Source: Blastomonas natatoria (GTDB taxonomy: Bacteria > Pseudomonadota > Alphaproteobacteria > Sphingomonadales > Sphingomonadaceae). Taken from it: a stretch of DNA of 64,000 nucleotides. The notes under the pieces are model-generated. The model did no database searches, was not told the origin of the DNA, and was given only the letters and a program-made list of their open reading frames with translations. Below, piece by piece: positions 38,033 through 44,555 of the stretch. The position numbers were made by a program, and so were the translations under genes. The DNA is taken from contig NZ_QJJM01000006.1 in NCBI RefSeq assembly GCF_003201955.1, positions 62,001 through 126,000 on the forward strand, in the 5' to 3' direction. Within the stretch, counting starts at the first letter, position 1; each line of letters begins with the position of its first letter.

Positions 38033-38061
38033 TAATTACACCCCGTGTAAGTTCCCTGCAA
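38033..38061 (-). promoter_or_regulatory. PL, leftward early promoter (inferred)
   Basis: On the minus strand TTGCAG and TAATTA are 17 nt apart, and operator O1 fills the spacer. It faces the 24-gene left operon, and a repressor on O1 would block it. Confidence 0.65.
38036..38050. promoter_or_regulatory. Operator O1 (left)
   Basis: TTACACCCCGTGTAA, a palindrome of TTACAC half-sites around a 3-nt centre. It is 14/15 identical to the reverse complement of the operator at 39194-39208. Confidence 0.75.
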
Positions 38062-38068
38062 GCCTAAA

Positions 38069-38083
38069 TTGCATGGGGCGTAA
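38069..38083. promoter_or_regulatory. Operator O2 (left)
   Basis: TTGCATGGGGCGTAA, 13/15 identical to the operator at 39194-39208; 18 nt upstream of O1's edge, just upstream of the PL -35 region. Confidence 0.6.
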
Positions 38084-38165
38084 CTTTTTTATCGCCGCCA
38101 TGGTCGCGACGAATCGCCCGCTTACACGGTGGCATGTGCTGGCGATGTAGGAAACTGGTTTTTGC

Positions 38166-38786
38166 CTAGCGCGCGAGCTGGGCGGTGACGGCATCGACCT
38201 TGGCGAGGAACGCGGCAACCTCTACCGGCGCGGTTTCGCGATCGCCATGGCCGCCGTCAAATGCAAGGCGCATCTTCCAAGGGCTGTCAGCGGGCTTCGC
38301 TGCGGCATAGTCGAGCACCGCGCGCGGCACGATCGCATGTGCCTCCATGGCGAATAGGCACCCGTAGCGCTGGCAGCCGTCCACATCGCCTGGCAGGTTC
38401 ACCATATCCAGCGGGACCGCGCCTTCCGGCCCCTCGGCATTCATACGGACCAATCGAAAGCCAGAACGCGCGCTGTAAACCGCGTGAAAGACATAGGTAT
38501 AGGTCGCCTGCCCGGTTTTGCGATCGATCTCGGCTATGAGATAGGAGTCGGCTTTGCTGACACCGCCCTCCATATTCTGCGCCTGATAGACCGCCCTGCT
38601 ATCGACGCGAACAAAGGTTTCCATGGGATCATCTACGACGCCGATCAGATCCGAGATATCATCGGGCTTACTCGAGGACAGGCGAGCCCACCAGTCGGCA
38701 TCGGCCTGGGCTTGCTTTTTCCCGGCAACAGCGGGCGTGGCGATCAATGCCAGCGCCGCGAGCCCCAGTGCAAGCCTCATTTTCAC
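38166..38786 (-). CDS. Secreted protein co-expressed with the repressor
   Basis: A 206-aa protein with a clear signal peptide (MKMRLALGLAALALIATPAV then AG-KKQ), no lipobox, and two Cys close together in DGCQRYGCLF. The remainder is a mixed-structure domain that I do not recognise. It begins 4 nt after the repressor stop in the same orientation, so it should be expressed in the lysogen. Lysogenic conversion or superinfection exclusion at the envelope is a reasonable but unproven guess. Confidence 0.8.
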   Translation of the reverse strand: MKMRLALGLAALALIATPAVAGKKQAQADADWWARLSSSKPDDISDLIGVVDDPMETFVRVDSRAVYQAQNMEGGVSKADSYLIAEIDRKTGQATYTYVFHAVYSARSGFRLVRMNAEGPEGAVPLDMVNLPGDVDGCQRYGCLFAMEAHAIVPRAVLDYAAAKPADSPWKMRLAFDGGHGDRETAPVEVAAFLAKVDAVTAQLAR

Positions 38787-38790
38787 GCGA

Positions 38791-39123
38791 TCAATCCCCG
38801 CTATTGGCAGCCTTCAAGCCTTCTATATACGCCATAACACGCTCCTGCTCACGCGCATTCAGGTGGATCATCATGTCGATGACCTTGCCCTCCTTCAGCG
38901 GGTTGCGGCCGATCAACTCCCATGGCTGACAACCGTACACATCGGCGAGTGCCAGCAACACCCGCTCGCTATACTGCTGCTTGCCATTTTCGAGCCGTGA
39001 CAGGCTGGCCTCGGTCGTGGGCAGGTTCGGATCGTCGAAACCCTGCATCGCGCTGACAACTTGCGCCTGAGTTTTTCCGGCGAATTTTCGCCATTCCTTG
39101 AGATAGATGCGTCGCTCAGCCAT
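38791..39123 (-). CDS. Prophage repressor (HTH, no peptidase domain)
   Basis: A 110-aa XRE-type HTH protein: MAERRIYLKEWRKFAGKTQA, TEASLSRLENGKQQYSERVL, LADVYGCQPWELIGR. It lacks a LexA-like autocleavage domain, so induction probably does not use RecA-driven self-cleavage. Operators cover its own promoter. The ATG at 39123 is preferred; the ATG at 39135 (MIAAMAERR) is also possible. Confidence 0.85.
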   Translation of the reverse strand: MAERRIYLKEWRKFAGKTQAQVVSAMQGFDDPNLPTTEASLSRLENGKQQYSERVLLALADVYGCQPWELIGRNPLKEGKVIDMMIHLNAREQERVMAYIEGLKAANSGD

Positions 39124-39136
39124 GGCCGCGATCATA

Positions 39137-39151
39137 CTACGCCCGGTGTAA
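39137..39151. promoter_or_regulatory. Operator Oa (right)
   Basis: CTACGCCCGGTGTAA, 12/15 identical to O1; overlaps the inferred repressor promoter (its -10-like TAGTAT is read on the minus strand at about 39134-39139). Confidence 0.6.
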
Positions 39152-39159
39152 GCAGATAA

Positions 39160-39174
39160 TGCCGCCCGGTGTAA
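39160..39174. promoter_or_regulatory. Operator Ob (right)
   Basis: TGCCGCCCGGTGTAA, 11/15 identical to O1 and sharing CGCCCGGTGTAA with Oa. Located between the two divergent promoters. Confidence 0.55.
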
Positions 39175-39181
39175 TTCGGGC

Positions 39182-39209
39182 TTGACCGTTAACTTACATG
39201 GGGTGTAAG
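39182..39209 (+). promoter_or_regulatory. PR, rightward early promoter (inferred)
   Basis: TTGACC (39182-39187), a 16-nt spacer, then TGTAAG (39204-39209). The ATG of the cro-like gene at 39218 follows the -10 by only 8 nt, so the transcript would be nearly leaderless. Operator Oc overlaps the spacer and -10. Confidence 0.6.
39194..39208. promoter_or_regulatory. Operator Oc (right)
   Basis: TTACATGGGGTGTAA, a palindrome of TTACA/TGTAA half-sites that overlaps PR. It is the best match to O1 and O2 at the left operator. Confidence 0.75.
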
Positions 39210-39217
39210 TATGCGGC

Positions 39218-39469
39218 ATGACCCTAGACACCTATTTCGACAGCGGCGCGATGACGCCAGCAGAGCTTGCCAGAAAGACCGGGCTTAGTGCCGCATCGAT
39301 CGGGCGTATTCTCTTCGGTGAACAGCAGGCGTCGCATAGCGCCATCAAGGCGATAGTTGATGCGACTGACGGCAAGGTCACGGCGCACGATTTGATTTTC
39401 GGCGCGCCTCGGGACGCATCTCGCAAGAGGGAAATGTCGCGCCCCGCCCAGCAGGACGCCGCCGCATGA
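39218..39469 (+). CDS. Cro-like HTH protein
   Basis: An 83-aa protein with an HTH (GAMTPAELARKTGLSAASIG, then LFGEQQASHSAIKAIVDATD) divergent from the repressor. Size and position match lambda-type Cro. It should bind the same operators with a different order of affinity (inference). Confidence 0.8.
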   Translation: MTLDTYFDSGAMTPAELARKTGLSAASIGRILFGEQQASHSAIKAIVDATDGKVTAHDLIFGAPRDASRKREMSRPAQQDAAA

Positions 39470-39499
39470 GCGCGCCGCGCACCACGGGAGGCCGCTGAC

Positions 39500-39904
39500 A
39501 TGGCGCAGATCGGCCCGGTCACCCTGACCCTCACCTGCATTGCCGACAACGCGGTGGAATCGATCCAGTCAGCGCTTGCGGCGATTGAAGCGTCGGGCAC
39601 TGCCCCGCAGGGATTTGACGACTTCTTTGCGGGCCTCGGCAGCGACCTTGGCGCGGACCTGCGCGAGGATGCTGTTGACCTGCTCTTCGCTGAACCTGTC
39701 CTCCGCACCGCAGACGGGGCATTGGAATGCGCTCTCAAGCCCAGCCAGCGGTACATCGAACTTGTGGCCGCAATCGCCCGTGACGGGAATGTGGCCGTTG
39801 ATTGTAGTGGCCATGGCTGGCCTGTCCTTTCGATCGTGAGTCCTAACACGATTGTAGCCGATGCTGGCGGGGCGGCAATCCCGCCAGCGGAGGGCTGCGC
39901 ATGA
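39500..39904 (+). CDS. Early rightward protein, overlapped by an antisense gene
   Basis: The ATG at 39500 has GGGAGG 8 nt upstream, and a 10-codon mini-ORF (39466-39498) precedes it. The N-terminus (MAQIGPVTLTLTCIADNAVE, SIQSALAAIEASG) looks like a real protein. After about residue 24 the frame reads as the complement of a better zinc-ribbon gene on the minus strand. The original gene may be truncated here and the tail may be non-native. Confidence 0.4.
   Translation: MAQIGPVTLTLTCIADNAVESIQSALAAIEASGTAPQGFDDFFAGLGSDLGADLREDAVDLLFAEPVLRTADGALECALKPSQRYIELVAAIARDGNVAVDCSGHGWPVLSIVSPNTIVADAGGAAIPPAEGCA
39569..39814 (-). CDS. Zinc-ribbon protein antisense to the early operon (moron candidate)
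   Basis: An 81-aa protein with TGDCGHKFDVPLAGL and FQCPVCGAEDRFSEE, two Cys/His pairs of a zinc ribbon, then a helical, basic tail (ILAQVRAKVAAEARKEVVKS). Codon use is G/C at third positions, as in its neighbours. It has an AAAGGAC-type RBS and its own near-consensus promoter upstream. Against the flow of early transcription, it could be expressed in the lysogen. Function unknown. Confidence 0.65.
   Translation of the reverse strand: MATTINGHIPVTGDCGHKFDVPLAGLESAFQCPVCGAEDRFSEEQVNSILAQVRAKVAAEARKEVVKSLRGSARRFNRRKR
39851..39878 (-). promoter_or_regulatory. Promoter of the antisense zinc-ribbon gene
   Basis: TTGCCG (complement of 39873-39878), a 16-nt spacer and TACAAT (complement of 39851-39856), followed by a leader of about 30 nt to ATG 39814. 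This is the best sigma70-like match near the immunity region. Confidence 0.6.
39863..39888. promoter_or_regulatory. Perfect 9-bp palindrome around the -35
   Basis: GCTGGCGGG (39863-39871) and CCCGCCAGC (39880-39888) flank an 8-nt loop that holds most of the -35 hexamer. It could be an operator for a dimeric regulator or a terminator stem for rightward transcription; no T-run follows. Confidence 0.5.
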
Positions 39905-40206
39905 AGGTCTACGGCCACCCCGCGCCATGCTTGGTCACCCTGATCGACGGCGGGCCGGGCATGGTTGTCGAGCCCCTGCGCTTCATTCCCGTTTCCGAAC
40001 TTCCTTTGCCCTCGGGTCGCGCCTTGGGCACGGCGGGAGAGGTGGCCCCCTTCAGCGCCTATCCCGCCACACAGAACACCGGCCCCCGCTACTCCCTGAC
40101 AGCCGACACCGTGCGCGGCTGCGAAGGCGATGCTGCTTCGGTTCAAAAGGCGTGCGGGGGATCCGGGGTCCGCAGAGCGCCTGGAAGCATCGCAAGCACG
40201 GATTGA
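39901..40206 (+). CDS. Early phage hypothetical protein
   Basis: A 101-aa protein from ATG 39901, with a very good GGAGGG RBS 7 nt upstream. Starts MKVYGHPAPCLVTLIDGGPG. The last 25 residues overlap the next gene and look less ordered. No family recognised. Confidence 0.6.
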   Translation: MKVYGHPAPCLVTLIDGGPGMVVEPLRFIPVSELPLPSGRALGTAGEVAPFSAYPATQNTGPRYSLTADTVRGCEGDAASVQKACGGSGVRRAPGSIASTD

Positions 40207-40687
40207 TGAAATCGCAGGTTTCATGACCCCTGAATTAGCAAGGAAAGTCGATACGATCATGGCTGACCGAGACGGAACAAAACACGACGTTCTGGCCCAG
40301 CAGGAGGCCATGCTGCGCCTCGCCGAGCGCGATTACGGCCTGACCGCCAAGCGCATCGCTGCTGAAACCGGCATCCCCCTTTCGACCGTGCAAAGCTGGA
40401 AACGCAGTCTTGCACCGGCCCAGATGGCGCTGGGTGATTTCGTGGCCGTCTGCCGCATCATTCCCGATCACCTGACCAGCCTGTGCCTTGAGCCGGCTGG
40501 CAAGCAGATCGTCGATGACGGCAGCGGTGACGGCCTGCTGCACGAACTGCTGGTCGAGACCTCGGGCTATGCCGCCGACCATATCGAGCGGATGGCCGAT
40601 GGCACGATCTGCCACAAGGACAAGGCGGCGCTGGCTGAACGCGCGCGGCGGATCGGCAACCTGGCTGTGAAGGTTGGGCGGTCGTGA
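40130..40687 (+). CDS. HTH regulator of the rightward early region
   Basis: A 185-aa protein with an HTH in YGLTAKRIAAETGIPLSTVQ followed by SWKRSLAPAQMALGDFVAVC. The C-terminal half (LLHELLVETSGYAADHIERM, KAALAERARRIGNLAVKV) is helical. The start is uncertain: ATG 40130, 40223 and 40259 are in frame, and 40259 has AAGGAAAG upstream. Candidate activator of later promoters, by position only. Confidence 0.75.
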   Translation: MLLRFKRRAGDPGSAERLEASQARIDEIAGFMTPELARKVDTIMADRDGTKHDVLAQQEAMLRLAERDYGLTAKRIAAETGIPLSTVQSWKRSLAPAQMALGDFVAVCRIIPDHLTSLCLEPAGKQIVDDGSGDGLLHELLVETSGYAADHIERMADGTICHKDKAALAERARRIGNLAVKVGRS

Positions 40688-41055
40688 GCGCGTCGAGAAA
40701 GGAACTGGTAGCGCTCGCGGAGCGCGTAAAGGCTCTCACAGCTCCCAACTTTGCGATCGAGCAAGAGATTTGCCGAGCGCTATTCCCCGACATGCCGTGG
40801 CTCTCGCAACCGTATACCTCTGATTTTGAGGCATCGATCTCGTTGGTCCCCAAGGGCTGGTGGTGGTCGTCTGGTGACTGCAGCGTATCGGCAGACGCAT
40901 CCATGGGGCCTGATGTTGCGCACTGCGACAAGCAAACCCTGGTCCGCTTCGACGAAGGCCTGCACCTCGATCTGCCCAAACCGTCTTGGCCAGCGCAGGC
41001 GATGACCGCTCTTGCTTTAACGGCACACGCCGCATTGTTGGAGCCCGCAGCATGA
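40684..41055 (+). CDS. Phage hypothetical protein (ABA-sandwich-like)
   Basis: A 123-aa protein from GTG 40684 (GTGA overlap). The SISLVPKGWWWSSGDCSVSA stretch matches a small-phage-protein pattern often named 'ABA sandwich'. Function unknown. Confidence 0.7.
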   Translation: MSASRKELVALAERVKALTAPNFAIEQEICRALFPDMPWLSQPYTSDFEASISLVPKGWWWSSGDCSVSADASMGPDVAHCDKQTLVRFDEGLHLDLPKPSWPAQAMTALALTAHAALLEPAA

Positions 41056-41237
41056 TCCGCTGGAACCCCTTCCGCCGCAAGCCCAACCCCGCCGACGCCG
41101 GACGCACGCTGTCGCAGCTCGCCGCCGCTGAGCGCGAGGCACGGCAGCTGACCTATCGACAGGCTGTGCGGGCGCGGGCGCTGGAAATGGCGCGCAATCG
41201 TGGGCTGGATAAGGCTGTGAGGGTGTTGTCGCGATGA
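41052..41237 (+). CDS. Small basic phage protein
   Basis: A 61-aa Arg-rich helical protein (MIRWNPFRRKPNPADAGRTL). ATGA overlaps at both ends. Unrecognised. Confidence 0.65.
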   Translation: MIRWNPFRRKPNPADAGRTLSQLAAAEREARQLTYRQAVRARALEMARNRGLDKAVRVLSR

Positions 41238-41971
41238 ATGCTTGCGTCAACATCGGCAGCGCAACGCTCTACTGCGGCGACAGCCTGCAGATCGTGCCGA
41301 CGCTTGGCCGGCTCGATCACTGGATTACCGACCCGCCATACGAGAAGATAATGCACGACAGCAAATCGGGCATGAAGGGGCTGGTTCGGCCTGATGGCTC
41401 CCATCATTGGAAGCCGCTGGACTTCGCCCCGATCGACGAAATCCGTGCCGATGTAGTGTCGCTGGCATCGGGTAATTGCGACGGCTGGTTCATAGCATTC
41501 TGCACGGCTGAGGGTGTTGCCCGGTGGGCCGATGCCATCAATCCCAGCCCGATCAAATACAAGCGCGCCTGCGTCTGGATAAAGCCGGACAGCACGCCGC
41601 AGATGAATGGCCAAGGGCCTGCACAAGGGGCCGAGATGTTTGTCTGTGGCTGGGCTGGCAAGGGCTTTGCGCGCTGGAATGCTGGCGGCAAGCGCGGGGT
41701 CTACACGCATTGCGTCAATGGCTCTGAGCGCGACGGGCTGCACCCCACCGAAAAGCCGCGTCGCTTGATGGCCGAGATAATCGTCGACTTCACGAACGAG
41801 GGCCAGACTATCCTAGACCCGTTCATGGGCACTGGTTCGACTGGCGTTGCCGCTGTTCAGCTTGGTCGCCGGTTTATCGGCATTGAGCAGAACCCGGAAT
41901 ATTTCGAGCGCGCTGTCAAGCGGCTCGAGCAGGCACGCTTGCAGACTGACCTGTTCATCGAGGTCGCCTGA
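41234..41971 (+). CDS. DNA methyltransferase (beta-class N6/N4)
   Basis: A 245-aa SAM-dependent DNA methylase. Motif IV DPPY is at 33-36 and the SAM-binding motif I DPFMGTGSTG at 195-204, giving the beta-class order, with HPTEKP at 170-175. The target site cannot be inferred. No restriction nuclease is adjacent; an orphan phage methylase may protect phage DNA or alter host gene regulation. Confidence 0.9.
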   Translation: MNACVNIGSATLYCGDSLQIVPTLGRLDHWITDPPYEKIMHDSKSGMKGLVRPDGSHHWKPLDFAPIDEIRADVVSLASGNCDGWFIAFCTAEGVARWADAINPSPIKYKRACVWIKPDSTPQMNGQGPAQGAEMFVCGWAGKGFARWNAGGKRGVYTHCVNGSERDGLHPTEKPRRLMAEIIVDFTNEGQTILDPFMGTGSTGVAAVQLGRRFIGIEQNPEYFERAVKRLEQARLQTDLFIEVA

Positions 41972-41972
41972 C

Positions 41973-42449
41973 ATGACCGGCGGCTCCCTCAATCTCCGCC
42001 TCTACCGCCGCGCACGCCGAGATGGCGAGACGCTTGAACGCGCCTGCGAGATATCCGGCCTGACGCTCGGTGAGGCCCGGCTGACCGATGCCGAGGACGC
42101 GCGAAATCCACCACCGCCCGAGGCGTTTGAGCTGATCGGGCATAATTCGAGGAACCAGACGATGAGCGATTCCACCGTGACGGCCGACCAGCAATTGCGC
42201 CTTTTCATCGAGCGCATTGAGCGCTTGGAAGAGGAAAAGAAGGGCGTCGCCGACGACATCCGCGACACCTACGCCGAGGCGAAGGCGCAGGGTTACGACG
42301 TCAAGATCATGCGCCAGGTCGTGAAGCTCCGGAAGATGGAACCTCATGACCGCGCGGAAATGGAAGCGGTGCTCGAGACCTACAAGATCGCCCTGGGAAT
42401 GCTCGCTGGCACGCCGCTGGGTGACTACGCGCTTTCGAAGGCGGCTTGA
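41973..42449 (+). CDS. GapR-family protein with N-terminal extension
   Basis: The C-terminal 95 residues (MSDSTVTADQQLRLFIERIE, GVADDIRDTYAEAKAQGYDV, KIMRQVVKLRKMEPHDRAEM) match GapR/DUF2312, an alphaproteobacterial protein that binds overtwisted AT-rich DNA. About 63 residues precede it without a stop (MTGGSLNLRLYRRARRDGET), looking like a small helical domain. An internal start at 42162 has GAGG upstream and would make GapR alone. Confidence 0.85.
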   Translation: MTGGSLNLRLYRRARRDGETLERACEISGLTLGEARLTDAEDARNPPPPEAFELIGHNSRNQTMSDSTVTADQQLRLFIERIERLEEEKKGVADDIRDTYAEAKAQGYDVKIMRQVVKLRKMEPHDRAEMEAVLETYKIALGMLAGTPLGDYALSKAA

Positions 42450-42452
42450 CCG

Positions 42453-42806
42453 ATGGCAGCGGTCACCATCACTCTGCCCTGGCCGCCATCGAGCCTGAGC
42501 GGGCACAACAAGGGCCATTGGCGCGGGAAATCGCCCACGGTCGCGGCGCATCGCAAGACAGCTTGGGCAGAGACCCTGAACGCCAAGATCAGCGTCGCGG
42601 CAAAAGGCGATATCCGCGTCCATGTCCGCTTCGTGCCGCCTGATCGGCGTGGCGACCGCACGAACTTCCCGAACCGGATCAAGCCCGTGTTTGACGGTAT
42701 CGCCGACGCGCTCAAGGTCAACGACGCCCGGTTCCTGCCTTCCTATGAGTTCGCCCAGCCTGAAAAGCCGGGGCGGCTTGAGGTCACGATCGGGGGTGAG
42801 GCATGA
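42453..42806 (+). CDS. rusA: RusA-family Holliday junction resolvase
   Basis: A 117-aa endonuclease-like protein with WPPSSLSGHNKGHWR near the N-terminus and the acidic active-site region DRTNFPNRIKPVFDGIADAL, then KVNDARFLPSYEF. Resolves branched DNA during phage replication or packaging. Confidence 0.85.
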   Translation: MAAVTITLPWPPSSLSGHNKGHWRGKSPTVAAHRKTAWAETLNAKISVAAKGDIRVHVRFVPPDRRGDRTNFPNRIKPVFDGIADALKVNDARFLPSYEFAQPEKPGRLEVTIGGEA

Positions 42807-43162
42807 TCGACATGGCACAGCCTGCACCGACGAGCGCGCCTATCACCGCCAAGCGGATCATCGAGATCGTCGCCAAGCACACCGAGGTTTCGGTCGAGGA
42901 CATGAAAAGCCCACGCCGATATTCGGAGCTCGTCACCGCGCGACACCTGGCTGCGGCACTCATTCGCCAGTGGCGGCCCAACCTGTCCTATCCGCAGATC
43001 GGCAAGCTGTTCGGCGGGCGCGATCACAGCACCATCATTCACGGCCAGAAGCTGATCCGCGAGCGTATCAGGCGCAACCCTGACTTGGCGACGCTCGCGC
43101 ACGATGCCGAGATCGATGTCGTCTACGAGGCATATTTCTCCAAGCGGAGGATGCTGGGGTGA
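42803..43162 (+). CDS. DnaA domain IV-like protein
   Basis: A 119-aa protein made only of a DnaA C-terminal DNA-binding domain: VSVEDMKSPRRYSELVTARH, then the DnaA signature GGRDHSTIIHG at 71-81. It lacks the AAA+ module. It could bind DnaA boxes as an initiator adaptor or competitor. ATGA overlaps on both sides. Confidence 0.88.
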   Translation: MIDMAQPAPTSAPITAKRIIEIVAKHTEVSVEDMKSPRRYSELVTARHLAAALIRQWRPNLSYPQIGKLFGGRDHSTIIHGQKLIRERIRRNPDLATLAHDAEIDVVYEAYFSKRRMLG

Positions 43163-43779
43163 GCGGCTTTGCCGTCATGTCGCGGGCGATGCTCGAGCAC
43201 CCTGAGCTGCAAGGCGCAGAGCGTTTGGTGGGCTGGTTCAAGCTGGTCGCCAGCGCTGCATTTGAGCCTGTCACCGTCGCGGTCAATGGCGCGCAAATGA
43301 CCCTCTCAGGCGGCCAGGTCTACGGAACGATCAAGCAGTTTGGCTCCGCCTTTGGCTGGAATGACCTGTCCGTAAACCGATTTTTGAAGCGTCTGGAGAT
43401 GGCGGGCATGATCTCGCGTTGCATGGTTGGGCGCGGCGTTGTTGTGACCATCCTGGATCGATCGACGTTTGCAGTTGATCGGTTCGAGGGCAATGGATCG
43501 GGCCTTATCGCTACCGCGACATCGCCGAACCGCAAGCGCAGGCCAGTTTTCGGCCGCGGTCGGGACACGATACCGGCAGCAGTTCGCAGCGCGGTTCGCG
43601 ATCGGGATGGCGATAAATGCCGGTATTGCGGCTGCGTTGATGGCCCGTTCGAGTTTGATCACGTCGTTCCTCACTCTCGTGGCGGGCTGGACACGATCGC
43701 AAATCTGGTCGTTGCCTGCAGGGCCTGCAACTCGCTCAAGCGCGCTCACACACCTCAAGAAATGGGATGGACGCTATGA
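43159..43779 (+). CDS. HNH endonuclease with N-terminal winged-helix-like domain
   Basis: A 206-aa protein (GTG 43159). Residues 45-110 look like a winged helix (GGQVYGTIKQFGSAFGWNDL). The C-terminus is an HNH fold with C154-x2-C157, DH at 167-168, N182 and C187-x2-C190. It may nick or cut DNA at packaging or replication sites. Confidence 0.85.
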   Translation: MSGFAVMSRAMLEHPELQGAERLVGWFKLVASAAFEPVTVAVNGAQMTLSGGQVYGTIKQFGSAFGWNDLSVNRFLKRLEMAGMISRCMVGRGVVVTILDRSTFAVDRFEGNGSGLIATATSPNRKRRPVFGRGRDTIPAAVRSAVRDRDGDKCRYCGCVDGPFEFDHVVPHSRGGLDTIANLVVACRACNSLKRAHTPQEMGWTL

Positions 43780-44555
43780 GCCGGTGGTTCCGATTCTACG
43801 CCGAGGCGATGCGCAATCCGAAGGTGCTGCGGCTGTCCGATAAGGACTTCCGGCTGTGGGTGAACCTGCTCGCCGTCGCATCCGAAAACGATGGGCACAT
43901 CCCTGCTGATGACGTCCTTAAGCTGGTCTTAGGCATGCGCTTAGACCATCTTAAAGGGGGTCTTAATCGACTGATAAGCGGGGGTCTTATCGATGCCCTA
44001 GACGACGGCTATGAGCCGCATCACTGGTCAAAATTCCAATATAAATCAGACACATCGACCGAGCGGGTCCAGAAGCATCGCGCAAAGGGAAACGTTTCTG
44101 AAACGGCCCCAGAGACAGAAGCAGATACAGAAACAGATAAAGGGAAGAGAAAGCGCGCGAGCGTCGAGACGGTTTTGCCCGACGACTGGCAACCCGCTGA
44201 ATTCGGCCCCGATACCAAGTCCCGCAAGATCGTAGACAGTTGGCCGCCCGGAACGCTCGAACACCAGGTCGAGCACTTCGTCGCCCACCATCGCAAGCGC
44301 GGCGACAGGTTTCGAGACTGGCAAGCCGCCTGGGCAACATGGGTTCTGAACAGCAGGAAATTCGGGAATGGAACAGACAATCGGAAATCTGGCGGCAGCG
44401 GTGGTCAATCCCGATCGCGCGACGGGTTTTTCAACGCCTGCGCTGACGCAGCCATGGGCGGGCACGATGCCGGCGACCCTTTCGGACGACCAGATGGCGG
44501 AGCTGGCGATGATCGCCCGCAGCCCCGCCTGCGCCTTGCCACCGGTGGATCCTAA
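43776..44555 (+). CDS. Phage replication protein (DnaT/O-like)
   Basis: A 259-aa protein from ATG 43776. The N-terminal 90 residues are winged-helix-like (MSRWFRFYAEAMRNPKVLRL, FRLWVNLLAVASENDGHIPA), followed by a charged linker, a helical DDWQPAEFGPDTKSRKIVDS region and a Gly-rich tail. Similar N-terminal domains occur in phage replication initiators. Its 3' 188 nt overlap the next gene in another frame. Confidence 0.75.
   Translation: MSRWFRFYAEAMRNPKVLRLSDKDFRLWVNLLAVASENDGHIPADDVLKLVLGMRLDHLKGGLNRLISGGLIDALDDGYEPHHWSKFQYKSDTSTERVQKHRAKGNVSETAPETEADTETDKGKRKRASVETVLPDDWQPAEFGPDTKSRKIVDSWPPGTLEHQVEHFVAHHRKRGDRFRDWQAAWATWVLNSRKFGNGTDNRKSGGSGGQSRSRDGFFNACADAAMGGHDAGDPFGRPDGGAGDDRPQPRLRLATGGS

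Noticed and set aside
38122-38136. Sixth operator-like site TTACACGGTGGCATG
   Set aside because: Only one TTACAC half-site matches; the second half is missing, so it is not counted with the five operators.
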